A DNA stretch of 64,000 nucleotides from Mesorhizobium sp. Its GTDB lineage: Bacteria; Pseudomonadota; Alphaproteobacteria; Rhizobiales; Rhizobiaceae. Positions 31,718 to 40,020 of the stretch are shown here, piece after piece (within the stretch, counting starts at the first letter, position 1; each line of letters starts with the position of its first letter). The DNA lies in contig NZ_JANJTZ010000018.1 of assembly GCF_024710845.1 (NCBI RefSeq), forward strand, positions 62,001 to 126,000. Direction: 5' to 3'. A model generated the notes under the pieces. The model was not told where the DNA came from. It searched no databases and worked only from the letters and a program-made list of their open reading frames with translations. Made by a program: the position numbers and the translations under genes.

Positions 31718-32908
31718 TCAGCGCTCGACCAGCGCGACGCGCGAGTTGAACCAGTTCATGAACAGCGACATCGCGAGGCTGATGGTGAGGTAGACCACCA
31801 TCCAGATCGCCACGATCTGGATCGAGTTGCCGCTCTTGTTGAGGATCGTGCCGCCGACCGAGACGAGGTCGGGATAGCCGACGGCGATGGCCAGCGACGA
31901 GTTCTTCGTCAGGTTGAGATACTGGCTGGTCAGCGGCGGAACGATGATGCGCATCGCCTGCGGGATGATGACGAGCCTGGTCGTCGTGCCCGGCCTCAGG
32001 CCGAGCGCATGCGCCGCCTCGGACTGGCCGCGTCCGACGCCGCGGATGCCGGCACGGACGATCTCGGCAATGAACGACGCGGTATAGAGCGACAGCGACA
32101 GGTAGAGCGCGAGGAACTCCGGCCCGATCATCATTCCGCCGCGGGCCTGAAAGGCACCCAGGACCGGCACGTCGAACGAGAGCGGGAAGCCCATGGCTGC
32201 GAGCGCGATCAGCGGCAGGCCGATGAGCAGGCCGACGCAGGTCCAGAACACCGGGAAGCGCTGGCCGGTCGCCATCTGCCGCGCCTTGGCGGTGCGCGCC
32301 GTGAACCAGCACATCGCGATGGCGACGAGGAGCGCGACCCCGACGAGCCAGGCCCCCTCGCCCCAGACGGGCGTCGGGATGGTCAGGCCGCGGTTGGACA
32401 GAAGCGCTGCGAAGGGCAGGTGTATGGCGTCGCGCGGCTGGGGCAGGATTGCCAGCACGCCGAGATACCAGAAGAAGATGACCAGCAGCGGCGGGATGTT
32501 GCGGAAGACCTCGACATAGACCGTGCAGATGCTGCGGATCAGCCAGTTCCGCGACAGCCGGCCGATGCCGATGACGAAACCGACCAGCGTCGCGGTGACG
32601 ATGCCGACGACGGCGATGATCAGCGTGTTGATCAGGCCGACGACGAGCGCCGTCGAGTAGGACGAGTCGGAGGAATAGGCGATGAGCGACTGGCCGATGT
32701 CGAATCCGGCGCGCTCGTTGAGGAACTCGAAGGAGATCGTGCGGCCGATGCGTCGCAGGTTCTCCTGAGTATTGTTTACGATCCAGACAACCAGCGCGAG
32801 CAGCGCGACGAAAGCGACGACCTGGAAGATGATGCCCCGGACAACCGGGTTGTAGATCAGCGGGACCTTAGGAGCCTCGCTGCCGCGCAGAACCTGTTCG
32901 CTCGCCAT
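31718..32908 (-). CDS. aapQ: General amino-acid ABC transporter, permease AapQ
   Basis: 396-residue permease pairing with AapM. Helices begin near residue 25 ([20 protein letters not shown]), followed by the conserved [19 protein letters not shown] periplasmic loop. The EAA loop [20 protein letters not shown] lies in the C-terminal third. CAGGAGG stands 5 nt before the ATG. A stable hairpin separates it from aapJ, which usually leaves the binding-protein message in excess over the permease message. Confidence 0.96.
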   Translation of the reverse strand: MASEQVLRGSEAPKVPLIYNPVVRGIIFQVVAFVALLALVVWIVNNTQENLRRIGRTISFEFLNERAGFDIGQSLIAYSSDSSYSTALVVGLINTLIIAVVGIVTATLVGFVIGIGRLSRNWLIRSICTVYVEVFRNIPPLLVIFFWYLGVLAILPQPRDAIHLPFAALLSNRGLTIPTPVWGEGAWLVGVALLVAIAMCWFTARTAKARQMATGQRFPVFWTCVGLLIGLPLIALAAMGFPLSFDVPVLGAFQARGGMMIGPEFLALYLSLSLYTASFIAEIVRAGIRGVGRGQSEAAHALGLRPGTTTRLVIIPQAMRIIVPPLTSQYLNLTKNSSLAIAVGYPDLVSVGGTILNKSGNSIQIVAIWMVVYLTISLAMSLFMNWFNSRVALVER

Positions 32909-32932
32909 GCCGGCCTCCTGTCGCTGGACACA

Positions 32933-32957
32933 CCGGGGGCGACGACGCCGCCCCCGG
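32933..32957 (-). terminator. Intercistronic hairpin between aapJ and aapQ
   Basis: A perfect 9-bp GC stem (CCGGGGGCG with CGCCCCCGG) and a 7-nt loop lie 16 nt after the aapJ stop, with no U-tract. Hairpins here in binding-protein operons commonly act as partial terminators or 3'-end stabilisers for the upstream message. Confidence 0.65.
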
Positions 32958-32973
32958 ACAGTCGGTCAGAAGT

Positions 32974-34005
32974 TCAGCGGATCGGCGGTGCGTATTGCAG
33001 GCCGCCCTTCGACCAGAGCGCATTGAGGCCGCGCTGGATCTTCAGCGGGCTCTCGGTGCCGATGTTGCGCTCGAAGATCTCGCCATAATTGCCGACGGCC
33101 TTGACGACGTTGACGACCCAGTCCTCGCCGAGGCCGAGGCCGGCGCCGAGCTTGGAGTTCTCCTCCATGCCGAGCACACGCTTCATCTCCGGGTTGTCGG
33201 AGCCCTTCATCTCCTCGACATTGGCCTGGGTGACGCCGAGTTCCTCGGCGATCACGAGCGCGTTCGAGACCCACTTCACAATGTCGAACCACTGATCGTC
33301 GCCGTGGCGGACGAGCGGGCCGAGCGGCTCCTTGGAGATGATCTCCGGAAGGACCATGTGGTCGCCGGGCGCTGAAAGCTGCAGGCGGATCGCATAAAGA
33401 CCCGACTGGTCGGTCGTGTAGACGTCGCAGCGGCCCGAATCGTAGGCGGCGTTGACCTCTTCCACCTTCTCGAACACGACGGGGTTGTATTCCATCTTGT
33501 TGGCGCGGAAGTAGTCGGCGAGGTTCAGTTCGGTCGTGGTGCCGGTCTGGACGCAGACCGCCGCGCCGGAGAGCTGCAGCGCCGAGTTCACGCCCGGAAC
33601 CTTCTTCGTGTTGATCATGAAGCCCTGGCCGTCATAGTAGTTGACGCCAGCGAAGTTGAAGCCGAGCGACGTGTCGCGGCTCAGCGTCCAGGTGGTGTTG
33701 CGCACGAGCACGTCGACGGTGCCGTTGGCCAGAACCTCGAAACGGTCCTTGGCGCTGGTGCCGGTATATTCGACCTTCGACGGATCGTTGAAGATCGCAG
33801 CGGCGATCGCCTTGCAGTAGTCGACGTCGAAACCGGAATACTCGCCCTTGTCGTTCGGCGCCGCGAAGCCCGCGAGACCGGTGTTGACGCCGCATTTCAG
33901 CACGCCACGGGCCTTCACATCGTCGAGGGTAGTGGCGGAAGCGCCAGATGCCGACAGCGCGAGAAGTGCCGCGCCGGCCACGCCGAAGAGAACGTTGCTT
34001 TTCAT
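32974..34005 (-). CDS. aapJ: General amino-acid ABC transporter, periplasmic binding protein
   Basis: 343 residues with a signal peptide (MKSNVLFGVAGAALLALSAS, cleavage near ASA-TTL). The solute-binding fold is marked by VLKCGVNTGLAGFAAPNDKG, YSGFDVDYCKAIAAAIF and DVLVRNTTWTLSRDTSLGFN. It binds polar, acidic and other L-amino acids in the periplasm and delivers them to AapQM. First gene of aapJQMP, with AAGGGG 9 nt before the ATG. Nitrogen or growth control is known for rhizobial aap operons, but no specific site is visible here. Confidence 0.96.
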   Translation of the reverse strand: MKSNVLFGVAGAALLALSASGASATTLDDVKARGVLKCGVNTGLAGFAAPNDKGEYSGFDVDYCKAIAAAIFNDPSKVEYTGTSAKDRFEVLANGTVDVLVRNTTWTLSRDTSLGFNFAGVNYYDGQGFMINTKKVPGVNSALQLSGAAVCVQTGTTTELNLADYFRANKMEYNPVVFEKVEEVNAAYDSGRCDVYTTDQSGLYAIRLQLSAPGDHMVLPEIISKEPLGPLVRHGDDQWFDIVKWVSNALVIAEELGVTQANVEEMKGSDNPEMKRVLGMEENSKLGAGLGLGEDWVVNVVKAVGNYGEIFERNIGTESPLKIQRGLNALWSKGGLQYAPPIR

Positions 34006-34349
34006 TGAATTGAACCCCTTTTTGTCGGTACGGGGTGAGACGACCCCGGACGCTTTCCCTTGGAAGGATGCGGAGCGTTCCCCACCCCGTCGGAAATGTC
34101 CGTATTCGGATCATTTCCCGCAACCTTCCGTTCACAAACTTCATCGAAGGCGATTATTCCAGCGAGGTCAAGTCTCGTATGGCAGAGCGGGAGGCGCTTG
34201 GCCCGATTTTGTATTCAAACGATCGTCCGGCCGGGAGATGACGCTCGCGACCGCCGACCCGATGGTCAGCGACATGGCACCCTGCCTCGCGATTGCGCGG
34301 CGCCTGCGCAGCGGATATGCAGCCCTATCTCCACCGGAACGGCGCGATC
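34006..34349. other. Divergent aapJ/metC regulatory region with an inverted repeat
   Basis: 344 nt without a gene. The clearest element is an 11-bp-arm inverted repeat with one bulged T (GGAAATGTCCG at 34092-34102, CGGATCATTTCC at 34107-34118), about 87 nt upstream of the aapJ start. It could be an operator or a leader hairpin of the aapJ message. An AT-rich patch at 34206-34222 may hold the metC promoter. I looked for a SAM-II riboswitch in front of metC and saw none. Confidence 0.45.
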
Positions 34350-35519
34350 ATGACAGGCAGCAAGCAGAGACTCGGAATCAACACGCAGCTCGCGCATTCC
34401 GGTCACAACCCGCGCGACTATCATGGCTTCGTCAATCCGCCGGTCGTGCACGCCTCCACGGTCCTGTTCCCCGACGCCCGGACGATGGCGGCGCGCAACC
34501 AGAAATATACGTACGGCACGCGTGGAACGCCGACCACCGATGCGCTGGCCACGGCGATCGACCAGCTCGAAGGCTCGGCCGGGACGATCATCGTCCCATC
34601 GGGCCTCGCCGCGGTGACCGTGCCCCTGCTCGCCTTCCTGTCCGCCGGCGACCATGTGCTGATCACCGATTCCGTCTACAACCCGACGCGGCGTTTCGCC
34701 GACACGATGCTCGCGCGCCTCGGCGTCGAGGCGCAGTATTATGACCCTTTGATCGGTGGCGGTATCTCGGCCCTGATCAGGCCGAACACGAAGGTCGTGT
34801 TCACGGAATCGCCGGCCTCCAATACGTTCGAGGTGCAGGATATCCCGGCGATCAGCGCCGCCGCGCATGCCGCCGGCGCCATCGTGATGATGGACAACAC
34901 CTGGGCGACGCCGCTCTATTTCAAACCGCTCGACTTTGGCGTCGACGTTTCGATCCATGCGGCGACGAAATATCCGGGGGGGCATTCCGACGTCCTGCTC
35001 GGCACGGTCTCGGCCAACCAGGCCTGCTGGCCGAAGCTGCACGAGGCCTTCCTGACGCTCGGCTGCTGCGCCGGACCGGACGATGTCTACCAGGTGCTGC
35101 GCGGCCTCAGGACGATGGGCGTGCGGCTCGCGCATCACCAGAAAAGCACGCTCGACATCGCCCGCTGGCTGGAAACCCAGCCCGGCGTGGCGCGCGTGCT
35201 GCATCCGGCGCTGGAGAGCTTTCCGGGCCATGCGCTGTGGCAGCGCGATTTCGCAGGCTCGAGCGGCATCTTCTCGATCGTGCTCGACGGCGGCGGCGAA
35301 AAGCAGGCGCACGCCTTCCTCGACGCGCTCCAGATCTTCGGCCTCGGCTACTCCTGGGGCGGCTACGAGAGCCTCGCCGTCAACGTCTACCTGGGCGACC
35401 GCACCATCGCAAAGGGTCCGTACGAGGGACCCGTCCTCCGCCTCCAGATCGGCCTCGAGGACGTCGAGGATCTGAAGGCGGATATTTCCAAGGGGCTAGC
35501 AGCCGCCGCCCGGGCCTGA
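34350..35519 (+). CDS. metC: Cystathionine beta-lyase
   Basis: PLP enzyme splitting cystathionine to homocysteine, pyruvate and ammonia in methionine synthesis. 389 residues. The PLP-binding lysine is Lys207 in HAATKYPGGHSDVLLG, with Asp182 (MMDNTWATPLYF) contacting the pyridine ring. Further Cys/Met-metabolism signatures are YGTRGTPTTDAL and the C-terminal SWGGYESLAV. An ATG 11 codons upstream (34317) is also possible. The shorter start was chosen because homology begins at RLGINTQLAHSG. Related gamma-lyases share the fold, but the SWGGYES pattern is typical of MetC. Confidence 0.92.
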   Translation: MTGSKQRLGINTQLAHSGHNPRDYHGFVNPPVVHASTVLFPDARTMAARNQKYTYGTRGTPTTDALATAIDQLEGSAGTIIVPSGLAAVTVPLLAFLSAGDHVLITDSVYNPTRRFADTMLARLGVEAQYYDPLIGGGISALIRPNTKVVFTESPASNTFEVQDIPAISAAAHAAGAIVMMDNTWATPLYFKPLDFGVDVSIHAATKYPGGHSDVLLGTVSANQACWPKLHEAFLTLGCCAGPDDVYQVLRGLRTMGVRLAHHQKSTLDIARWLETQPGVARVLHPALESFPGHALWQRDFAGSSGIFSIVLDGGGEKQAHAFLDALQIFGLGYSWGGYESLAVNVYLGDRTIAKGPYEGPVLRLQIGLEDVEDLKADISKGLAAAARA

Positions 35520-35552
35520 CCGGGCCCGGCGCAACGCCTCGGACGGGGCCGA

Positions 35553-36032
35553 TCAGAACGGGTACCGTTGGCCCTGGAAATACAGGCGGACGTTGCAGGT
35601 CGGCGCGTCCGAGTCGAAGCCGTTGATATCGACCGTAGCGCTGACATAGACCGTCGCGGGCGCCGGGGCCGCGGGCGTCATCGCGGGGATGCGCGCCTGC
35701 GCCGCATAGGTCGTCACGCTCTGTCCGAGACCGGTCGCGTTGACCTGCTTGAACGTGGCGCCGACCAGCGTGCCCGTCGGCAGGGTGAAGTTGTTCGCGA
35801 AATAGGGAAGGAAGAACGAAATACGGGTCGTGTTCGGCCCGCCATTGTAGTTCGGCGGCCGCAGCCGGGAGTCGTAGCACATGCCGCGAGTGACCCCGAC
35901 AGCGGCGCAGCCGGCGGTCACCGACTGGATGCACGCGCTTCCCCTGAAATGATTGGCCTGGGCAGACGCAGTCGTAGCGCCCACGCCCAATAGTGCGCCG
36001 ACGAAGAACAGTCGGCCTGCAATACTCTTCAT
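35553..36032 (-). CDS. Small exported protein of unknown function
   Basis: 159 residues with a signal peptide (MKSIAGRLFFVGALLGVGATT, cleavage at ASA-QAN). The mature part has cysteines at three or four sites (GSACIQSVTAGCAAVG, GMCYDSR, PTCNVRLYF), many aromatic residues and Thr/Ala-rich strands (AAPAPATVYVSATVDING). It looks like a beta-sandwich secreted or surface protein. No family is recognised. It is convergent with metC (33-nt gap) and stands alone on its strand. Confidence 0.7.
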   Translation of the reverse strand: MKSIAGRLFFVGALLGVGATTASAQANHFRGSACIQSVTAGCAAVGVTRGMCYDSRLRPPNYNGGPNTTRISFFLPYFANNFTLPTGTLVGATFKQVNATGLGQSVTTYAAQARIPAMTPAAPAPATVYVSATVDINGFDSDAPTCNVRLYFQGQRYPF

Positions 36033-36225
36033 TCAACCCTCCAGCCTCTTTTGCCCCGGGAATAATGATACGACACAAGTACGAAACGGCCATAGCCCAT
36101 TTGGGCTAGACCATTCTTATGTATTGCATGGCGCAACGGGCAGGACGAGCGACCACAGCGGCAGCTCTGGTGGGCCGACGCTGGCGGTTCACACAGCCTG
36201 AGACTGCTAAGATTGTTGGATTTAT

Positions 36226-36302
36226 TGGCGATCCCGACAGGATTCGAACCTGTGACCATCGGCTTAGAAGGCCGGTGCTCTATCCAGCTGAGCTACGGGA
36301 CC
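36226..36302 (-). tRNA. tRNA-Arg (TCT anticodon)
   Basis: 77 nt on the minus strand with the CCA end encoded (TGG at 36226-36228). The 7-bp acceptor stem GGTCCCG/CGGGATC has one G-T pair. The D arm starts GCTCAGCTGGATAGAGC, and the anticodon loop is CTTCTAA giving TCT. The T arm contains GGTTCGAATCC. It decodes AGA. It sits 18 nt downstream of the NDUFS4-like gene on the same strand, so the two are probably cotranscribed. Confidence 0.97.
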
Positions 36303-36320
36303 GGTCAGTATGCGCTGGCG

Positions 36321-36626
36321 CTAGTGCGTCCAGGGAACCTTGCGGTCATAGCGGAAATTGTCCGAATAGGAAATCTGCCGGCGCTTGGCGTCCTTCGGCT
36401 CCTGCACACGGTAGTCGATGCCGTATTTCTCGGCATAGGCGATCGCCTCTTCCTTCGTCTCGAAGGTCAGCCGGATCTGGCTCTTCATGTCGCCGGAGGT
36501 GGTGTAGCCCATCAGCGGATCGATCTTGCGCGGCTGTTCGGGATCGAAATCCAGGACCCAGTAGCCGGTCTTGGCTTTGCCGGACTGCATCGCCGTCTTG
36601 GCAGGGCTGTAGATTCGCGCGGACAT
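36321..36626 (-). CDS. NDUFS4-like complex I accessory protein (ETC complex I subunit)
   Basis: 101 residues, homologous to the 18-kDa accessory subunit NDUFS4 of NADH:ubiquinone oxidoreductase. Marker regions are MSARIYSPAKTAMQSG, WVLDFDPEQPRKIDPLMGY and FETKEEAIAYAEKYGIDY. The closing SDNFRYDRKVPWTH matches the family's conserved C-terminal NF-x-x-R-x-x-PWTH. The start has GAGG 5-6 nt ahead. It is encoded away from the main nuo genes and directly before tRNA-Arg. Confidence 0.95.
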   Translation of the reverse strand: MSARIYSPAKTAMQSGKAKTGYWVLDFDPEQPRKIDPLMGYTTSGDMKSQIRLTFETKEEAIAYAEKYGIDYRVQEPKDAKRRQISYSDNFRYDRKVPWTH

Positions 36627-36734
36627 GGAGACCTCGTGTTCACCGGACCGCCGCTGCATCGCGCAGAGCAGGCCTTGCGTCAAGAGCCGATGCCCTTGCC
36701 CTTGGCGACACGATCAACTAGGGGAGTGGCCGAC

Positions 36735-36811
36735 CGGAGTGTAGCGCAGCCTGGTAGCGCACCTGATTTGGGATCAGGGGGTCGCAGGTTCAAGTCCTGC
36801 CACTCCGACCA
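36735..36811 (+). tRNA. tRNA-Pro (TGG anticodon)
   Basis: 77 nt with encoded CCA. The acceptor stem CGGAGTG/CACTCCG is perfect, and the anticodon loop TTTGGGA gives TGG. The T arm contains GGTTCAAGTCC. The atypical C1-G72 pair is normal for bacterial tRNA-Pro. It lies divergent from the NDUFS4-like gene and 64 nt before an exported-protein gene. Confidence 0.97.
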
Positions 36812-36875
36812 TTTCCGGCCCGCCATCCTGCTGACATACGGTCAGGCAACAACCGGCGGGCGTCGGGAGCCAGTC

Positions 36876-37403
36876 ATGTTTAAACGTCGCAGCATCCGCA
36901 GCGTTTGGGTCTTGGTAACCGCCGGACGCGTCCCGCGTAGCGCGTTGCTCGTCGCCGCCGCTTTTCTCCTTTGTCCCGTAAACGACGCTGACGCTGCGAT
37001 GACGATCGACGGCGATGCGCAGGCGATGACCGTCACCGTGGCAGAGGTCACGCGCGGGGAGGTGACGGACGAGATCGCAAAGCGCTTCGGTTTCCAGATT
37101 TCCGGGCCGGTCCTCGACGACGCGCCGGTCAACGGCCGCTTCCGCGGCGACCTCGGCGACGTGCTGGGCGCGATCCTTACCGCCAACAGCTTCCTCATCG
37201 TCTATGAAGGCGGCAGGCCGGCCAGGCTGCTCTTGTCCGACCGGGGCCAGGGTGGCGAGGCGCCGGTCGACCCGACCATGCGTTCGCTGCAGCCGAATGC
37301 GGGCATCGTGCCGGGCGAAGGCGGCGACGGCCAGATCGTCGATCCCGCCATGCAGGCCGTGCCCCTGGGAGGAGAGCCTCCGCCGCCGGAACCGGAGCTT
37401 TAG
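36876..37403 (+). CDS. Exported protein with an STN-like (secretin/TonB N-terminal) domain
   Basis: 175 residues. The ATG is preceded by GGGAG, and a long basic leader with a hydrophobic stretch (SALLVAAAFLLCPVNDADA) forms a signal peptide of about 40 residues. Residues 50-115 (VAEVTRGEVTDEIAKRFGF, then FRGDLGDVLGAILTANSFLI) follow the short STN pattern seen at the N-terminus of secretins and FecA-type receptors. Here the domain stands alone with no barrel or secretin after it. The tail is Pro/Gly-rich and acidic (ending EPPPPEPEL). Domain identity is inferred from pattern, and the role is unknown. Confidence 0.65.
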   Translation: MFKRRSIRSVWVLVTAGRVPRSALLVAAAFLLCPVNDADAAMTIDGDAQAMTVTVAEVTRGEVTDEIAKRFGFQISGPVLDDAPVNGRFRGDLGDVLGAILTANSFLIVYEGGRPARLLLSDRGQGGEAPVDPTMRSLQPNAGIVPGEGGDGQIVDPAMQAVPLGGEPPPPEPEL

Positions 37404-37421
37404 GCGGCGGTCACCGATCGG

Positions 37422-38123
37422 TCAGAGGTTTAGGTCGCCCTGCCCGGCATCGACGGCGCCGATGATCTCCGCCGCCAGACCGCGCGTGATCCTGGTCTTG
37501 CGCGACAGCGCCGCCTGGTCCAGCCGCTCCACCACGTTCATCGCCGTCGACAGCGACCGCTCGATCCGGTTGACGATGTAGCTGACGACATGCGGCTCCA
37601 CCTGCACCTGCCGGTCGGCGAACAGTTTCGTCACGACGGCGGTCAAAAGCAGATCGTCCGGCTCCGCGATCTCGACGATCGTCGCCGCCTTCAGCCGCGA
37701 TGCGAGATCGGGCAGGCGCACGCCCCAGGCCGCCGGGAAGCGCCGCGAGGTGAGCAGGACATGGCCGCCGCCTTCGCGCGCCGAATTGATCAGGTGGAAC
37801 AGGCCGGTCTCGTCGATGCCGCCTTCGACACCGTCGACCAGAACGGCCCCACCCGAGGCGGCCATCGAAATCGCGTCCGGGCTGATGCGGTGCGGATCGG
37901 CCGCGCTCGCATGCGCCGCCTCGGTCCAGATCGCGGCGAGGTGCGACTTGCCCGATCCGGCCGGGCCGGCGAGCACGACGACCGGCAGCTGCCAGTCCGG
38001 CCAGCGGTCGATCAGCGCAATGGCCGCAGCGTTCGCGCCGGTCACGACCAGTTCGTCGCGGGACATTCCCGGTCCCCGCGCGAGATCGAGCGGCAGCTGG
38101 GCGGATGGGTGCTCGTCGGTCAT
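37422..38123 (-). CDS. hdaA: HdaA/Hda-type DnaA regulatory ATPase
   Basis: 233-residue AAA+ protein related to the central part of DnaA, lacking its DNA-binding domain. Walker A is LAGPAGSGKSHLAAIW, the Walker B-like strand AVLVDGVEGG, then DLASRLKAATIVEI with the sensor arginine region. The N-terminal QLPLDL motif is the clamp-binding peptide by which Hda proteins stimulate DnaA-ATP hydrolysis after replication starts. A GTG at 38132 overlaps the PerM stop as GTGA and is a plausible alternative start. The ATG is three codons later. Confidence 0.9.
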   Translation of the reverse strand: MTDEHPSAQLPLDLARGPGMSRDELVVTGANAAAIALIDRWPDWQLPVVVLAGPAGSGKSHLAAIWTEAAHASAADPHRISPDAISMAASGGAVLVDGVEGGIDETGLFHLINSAREGGGHVLLTSRRFPAAWGVRLPDLASRLKAATIVEIAEPDDLLLTAVVTKLFADRQVQVEPHVVSYIVNRIERSLSTAMNVVERLDQAALSRKTRITRGLAAEIIGAVDAGQGDLNL

Positions 38124-38128
38124 CGCGT

Positions 38129-39316
38129 TCACGCCGGAGGCACGTCCGGCCGATGCCCGTGGTAGAGCGGCGAGGCGAGATAGCGGCCGAGCGCGAAGCG
38201 GACGAGGACGGCGACCGCGGCGGCGGCCGGCACGGCGATCAGCAGTCCGACGAAGCCGAACAGCGATCCGAAGGCCAGAAGCGCGAACATCAGCCAGACC
38301 GGGTGCAGCCCGACGCTCTCGCCGACCAGTTTCGGCTGCAGGATGTTGCCCTCGATGAACTGGCCGAGGAAGAAGATGCCGGCGATCGCCGCGACCATGA
38401 TCCAGTCGGGCCAGAACTGCACCAGCGCCACGCCGACCGCGAGCACCAGTCCGACCAGCGACCCGACGTAGGGGATGAAGCTGATCAGGCCGGCGAAGAG
38501 GCCGATCAGCAGGCCGAAGTTCAGGCCGGCGATGGTAAGGCCCACGGCATACATGACGCCCAGGATGAGACACAGCGTGCCCTGCCCGCGCACGAAGCCG
38601 GCGGTCGCGACATTGATGTCGTTGGCAATCGCGCGGACGGTCGCGACATTGTCGCGCGGCACCCAGCCGTCCACCTTGGCGATCATGTGGTCCCAGTCGA
38701 CCAGCATGTAGAAGGCGACGACGGGGGTGACGATGACCAGTGAGGCGACATTCACCAGCGCAAGGCCCGAACTCAGGATCGACTCGAAGATGGTGGTGAT
38801 GAATCCGGCGCCTTGCGACACCAGCGAGTTGAGAGCGCTGCGCAGGTTGTTCGGATCGACGCCGAAGCGCTGCTTCAGCCATTCCGGATCGATGCTGGTG
38901 ATAAGCGCCTGAAGGCGCGCCAGGTATTCCGGCATCTTCGAGATCAGGTCCGCGCCCTGTGTCGCCAGGATCGGCACGATCACCATCAGCGCGAGCACGA
39001 GGGCCACGACGAAGGCGAGCAGGATGACGATCGCCGCGACGAGCCGCGAACCGAGCCAGGCCTCCAGCCGGTCGGCCACCGGATCGAGGAAATAGGCCAG
39101 CACCATGCCCGCCGCGAACGGCAGGAGGATGGAGCTGAACAGATAGAGAAAGCCGACCAGCAGGATCAACGCGCCGGCCCAGAACGCGATCTGGCGGCGC
39201 AATGCGTTTCCCACCACCGCCTCGACGAGTTCCTCGTTGGCGGCGAGCTGTGCTTCCAACGCCGGCACGGCCGCCGCATCGGCGGAATGGTCAGCGTTTG
39301 TCGTTCGTTTCGGCAT
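38129..39316 (-). CDS. AI-2E/PerM-family permease
   Basis: 395-residue inner-membrane protein with about eight helices. Family motifs include LPFAAGMVLAYFLDPVADRLEAW near the N-terminus, the long amphipathic periplasmic segment with LQALITSIDPEWLKQRFG, and the C-terminal IFFLGQFIEGNILQPKLVGE. Members were linked to autoinducer export, but most have unknown substrates. The start overlaps the upstream phosphatidyltransferase by 26 nt and the stop overlaps the hdaA alternative start, making a tight three-gene unit. Confidence 0.92.
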   Translation of the reverse strand: MPKRTTNADHSADAAAVPALEAQLAANEELVEAVVGNALRRQIAFWAGALILLVGFLYLFSSILLPFAAGMVLAYFLDPVADRLEAWLGSRLVAAIVILLAFVVALVLALMVIVPILATQGADLISKMPEYLARLQALITSIDPEWLKQRFGVDPNNLRSALNSLVSQGAGFITTIFESILSSGLALVNVASLVIVTPVVAFYMLVDWDHMIAKVDGWVPRDNVATVRAIANDINVATAGFVRGQGTLCLILGVMYAVGLTIAGLNFGLLIGLFAGLISFIPYVGSLVGLVLAVGVALVQFWPDWIMVAAIAGIFFLGQFIEGNILQPKLVGESVGLHPVWLMFALLAFGSLFGFVGLLIAVPAAAAVAVLVRFALGRYLASPLYHGHRPDVPPA

Positions 39317-39845
39317 ATCCGCCCATGTGCCTCAGCCAGGCGACGAGATAGGCCGCCGCCGAAGCCACGGTCAAGAGGCCGGACAGGAGCACCACGCCCT
39401 GGCGAACCATCTCCAGCCCGAGCCCAAACGCGAGATCGCCGAGCACGAGCGCCGCGAGAACGATCTGCACCGCCGTATTCGCCTTGGAGACGTAGAGGGG
39501 CTTCACCTCGACCGGGTGGCCCATCACCGTCGACAGCATCACCGCCGAGACGATCAGCGCGTCGCGCGACACGGCGGCGATCACCAGCCACAGCGGCAGT
39601 TCGCCCATGAAGCCCAGGACGACGAACACCGAGACCAGAAGCAGCTTGTCGGCCATCGGGTCGAGATAGGCGCCGAGCCTGGAGCGCTGGTTGAAATGCC
39701 GTGCGATGAAGCCATCGATGCCGTCAGAGACGCCGGCCAGCACGAACAGGCCGAGCGCCCATCCGACCTGCCGGTCCATCAGCGCCCAGATCACGATGGG
39801 CACGAGAAAGAGCCGCAGGATGGTGATAAGGTTGGGGATCGTCAC
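39291..39845 (-). CDS. CDP-alcohol phosphatidyltransferase family protein
   Basis: 184-residue membrane enzyme transferring a phosphatidyl group from CDP-diacylglycerol to an alcohol. The full CDP-OH-P motif D-G-x2-A-R-x8-G-x3-D-x3-D is present ([11 protein letters not shown] then [12 protein letters not shown]). Helices surround it. The GTG start is chosen because GGAGG lies 9 nt ahead and homology begins at [12 protein letters not shown] second, clearer PgsA is at 51.5 kb, so this paralogue may use glycerol phosphate or another head group such as a cardiolipin precursor. Confidence 0.88.
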   Translation of the reverse strand: MTIPNLITILRLFLVPIVIWALMDRQVGWALGLFVLAGVSDGIDGFIARHFNQRSRLGAYLDPMADKLLLVSVFVVLGFMGELPLWLVIAAVSRDALIVSAVMLSTVMGHPVEVKPLYVSKANTAVQIVLAALVLGDLAFGLGLEMVRQGVVLLSGLLTVASAAAYLVAWLRHMGGYAETNDKR

Positions 39846-40020
39846 TGCGTCGAGCCTCCTCCCGCGCCCGTTGTCCTCCCTAGATGGCGCGTCGGGGCGA
39901 CCACCGCAAGCCGTAGTCTGCGGCGGCTTTCCCCAGCGCGGTGCGGGCGAGCGCCCACGGCTTCTTGCGAGGCGGCGGGGTTCATGCGAAGAGCCGCTTC
40001 GAACGTCGACGGGAGTCCCC

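Noticed and set aside
34150-34349. SAM-II riboswitch in front of metC
   Set aside because: No matching conserved pseudoknot sequence could be found in the leader.
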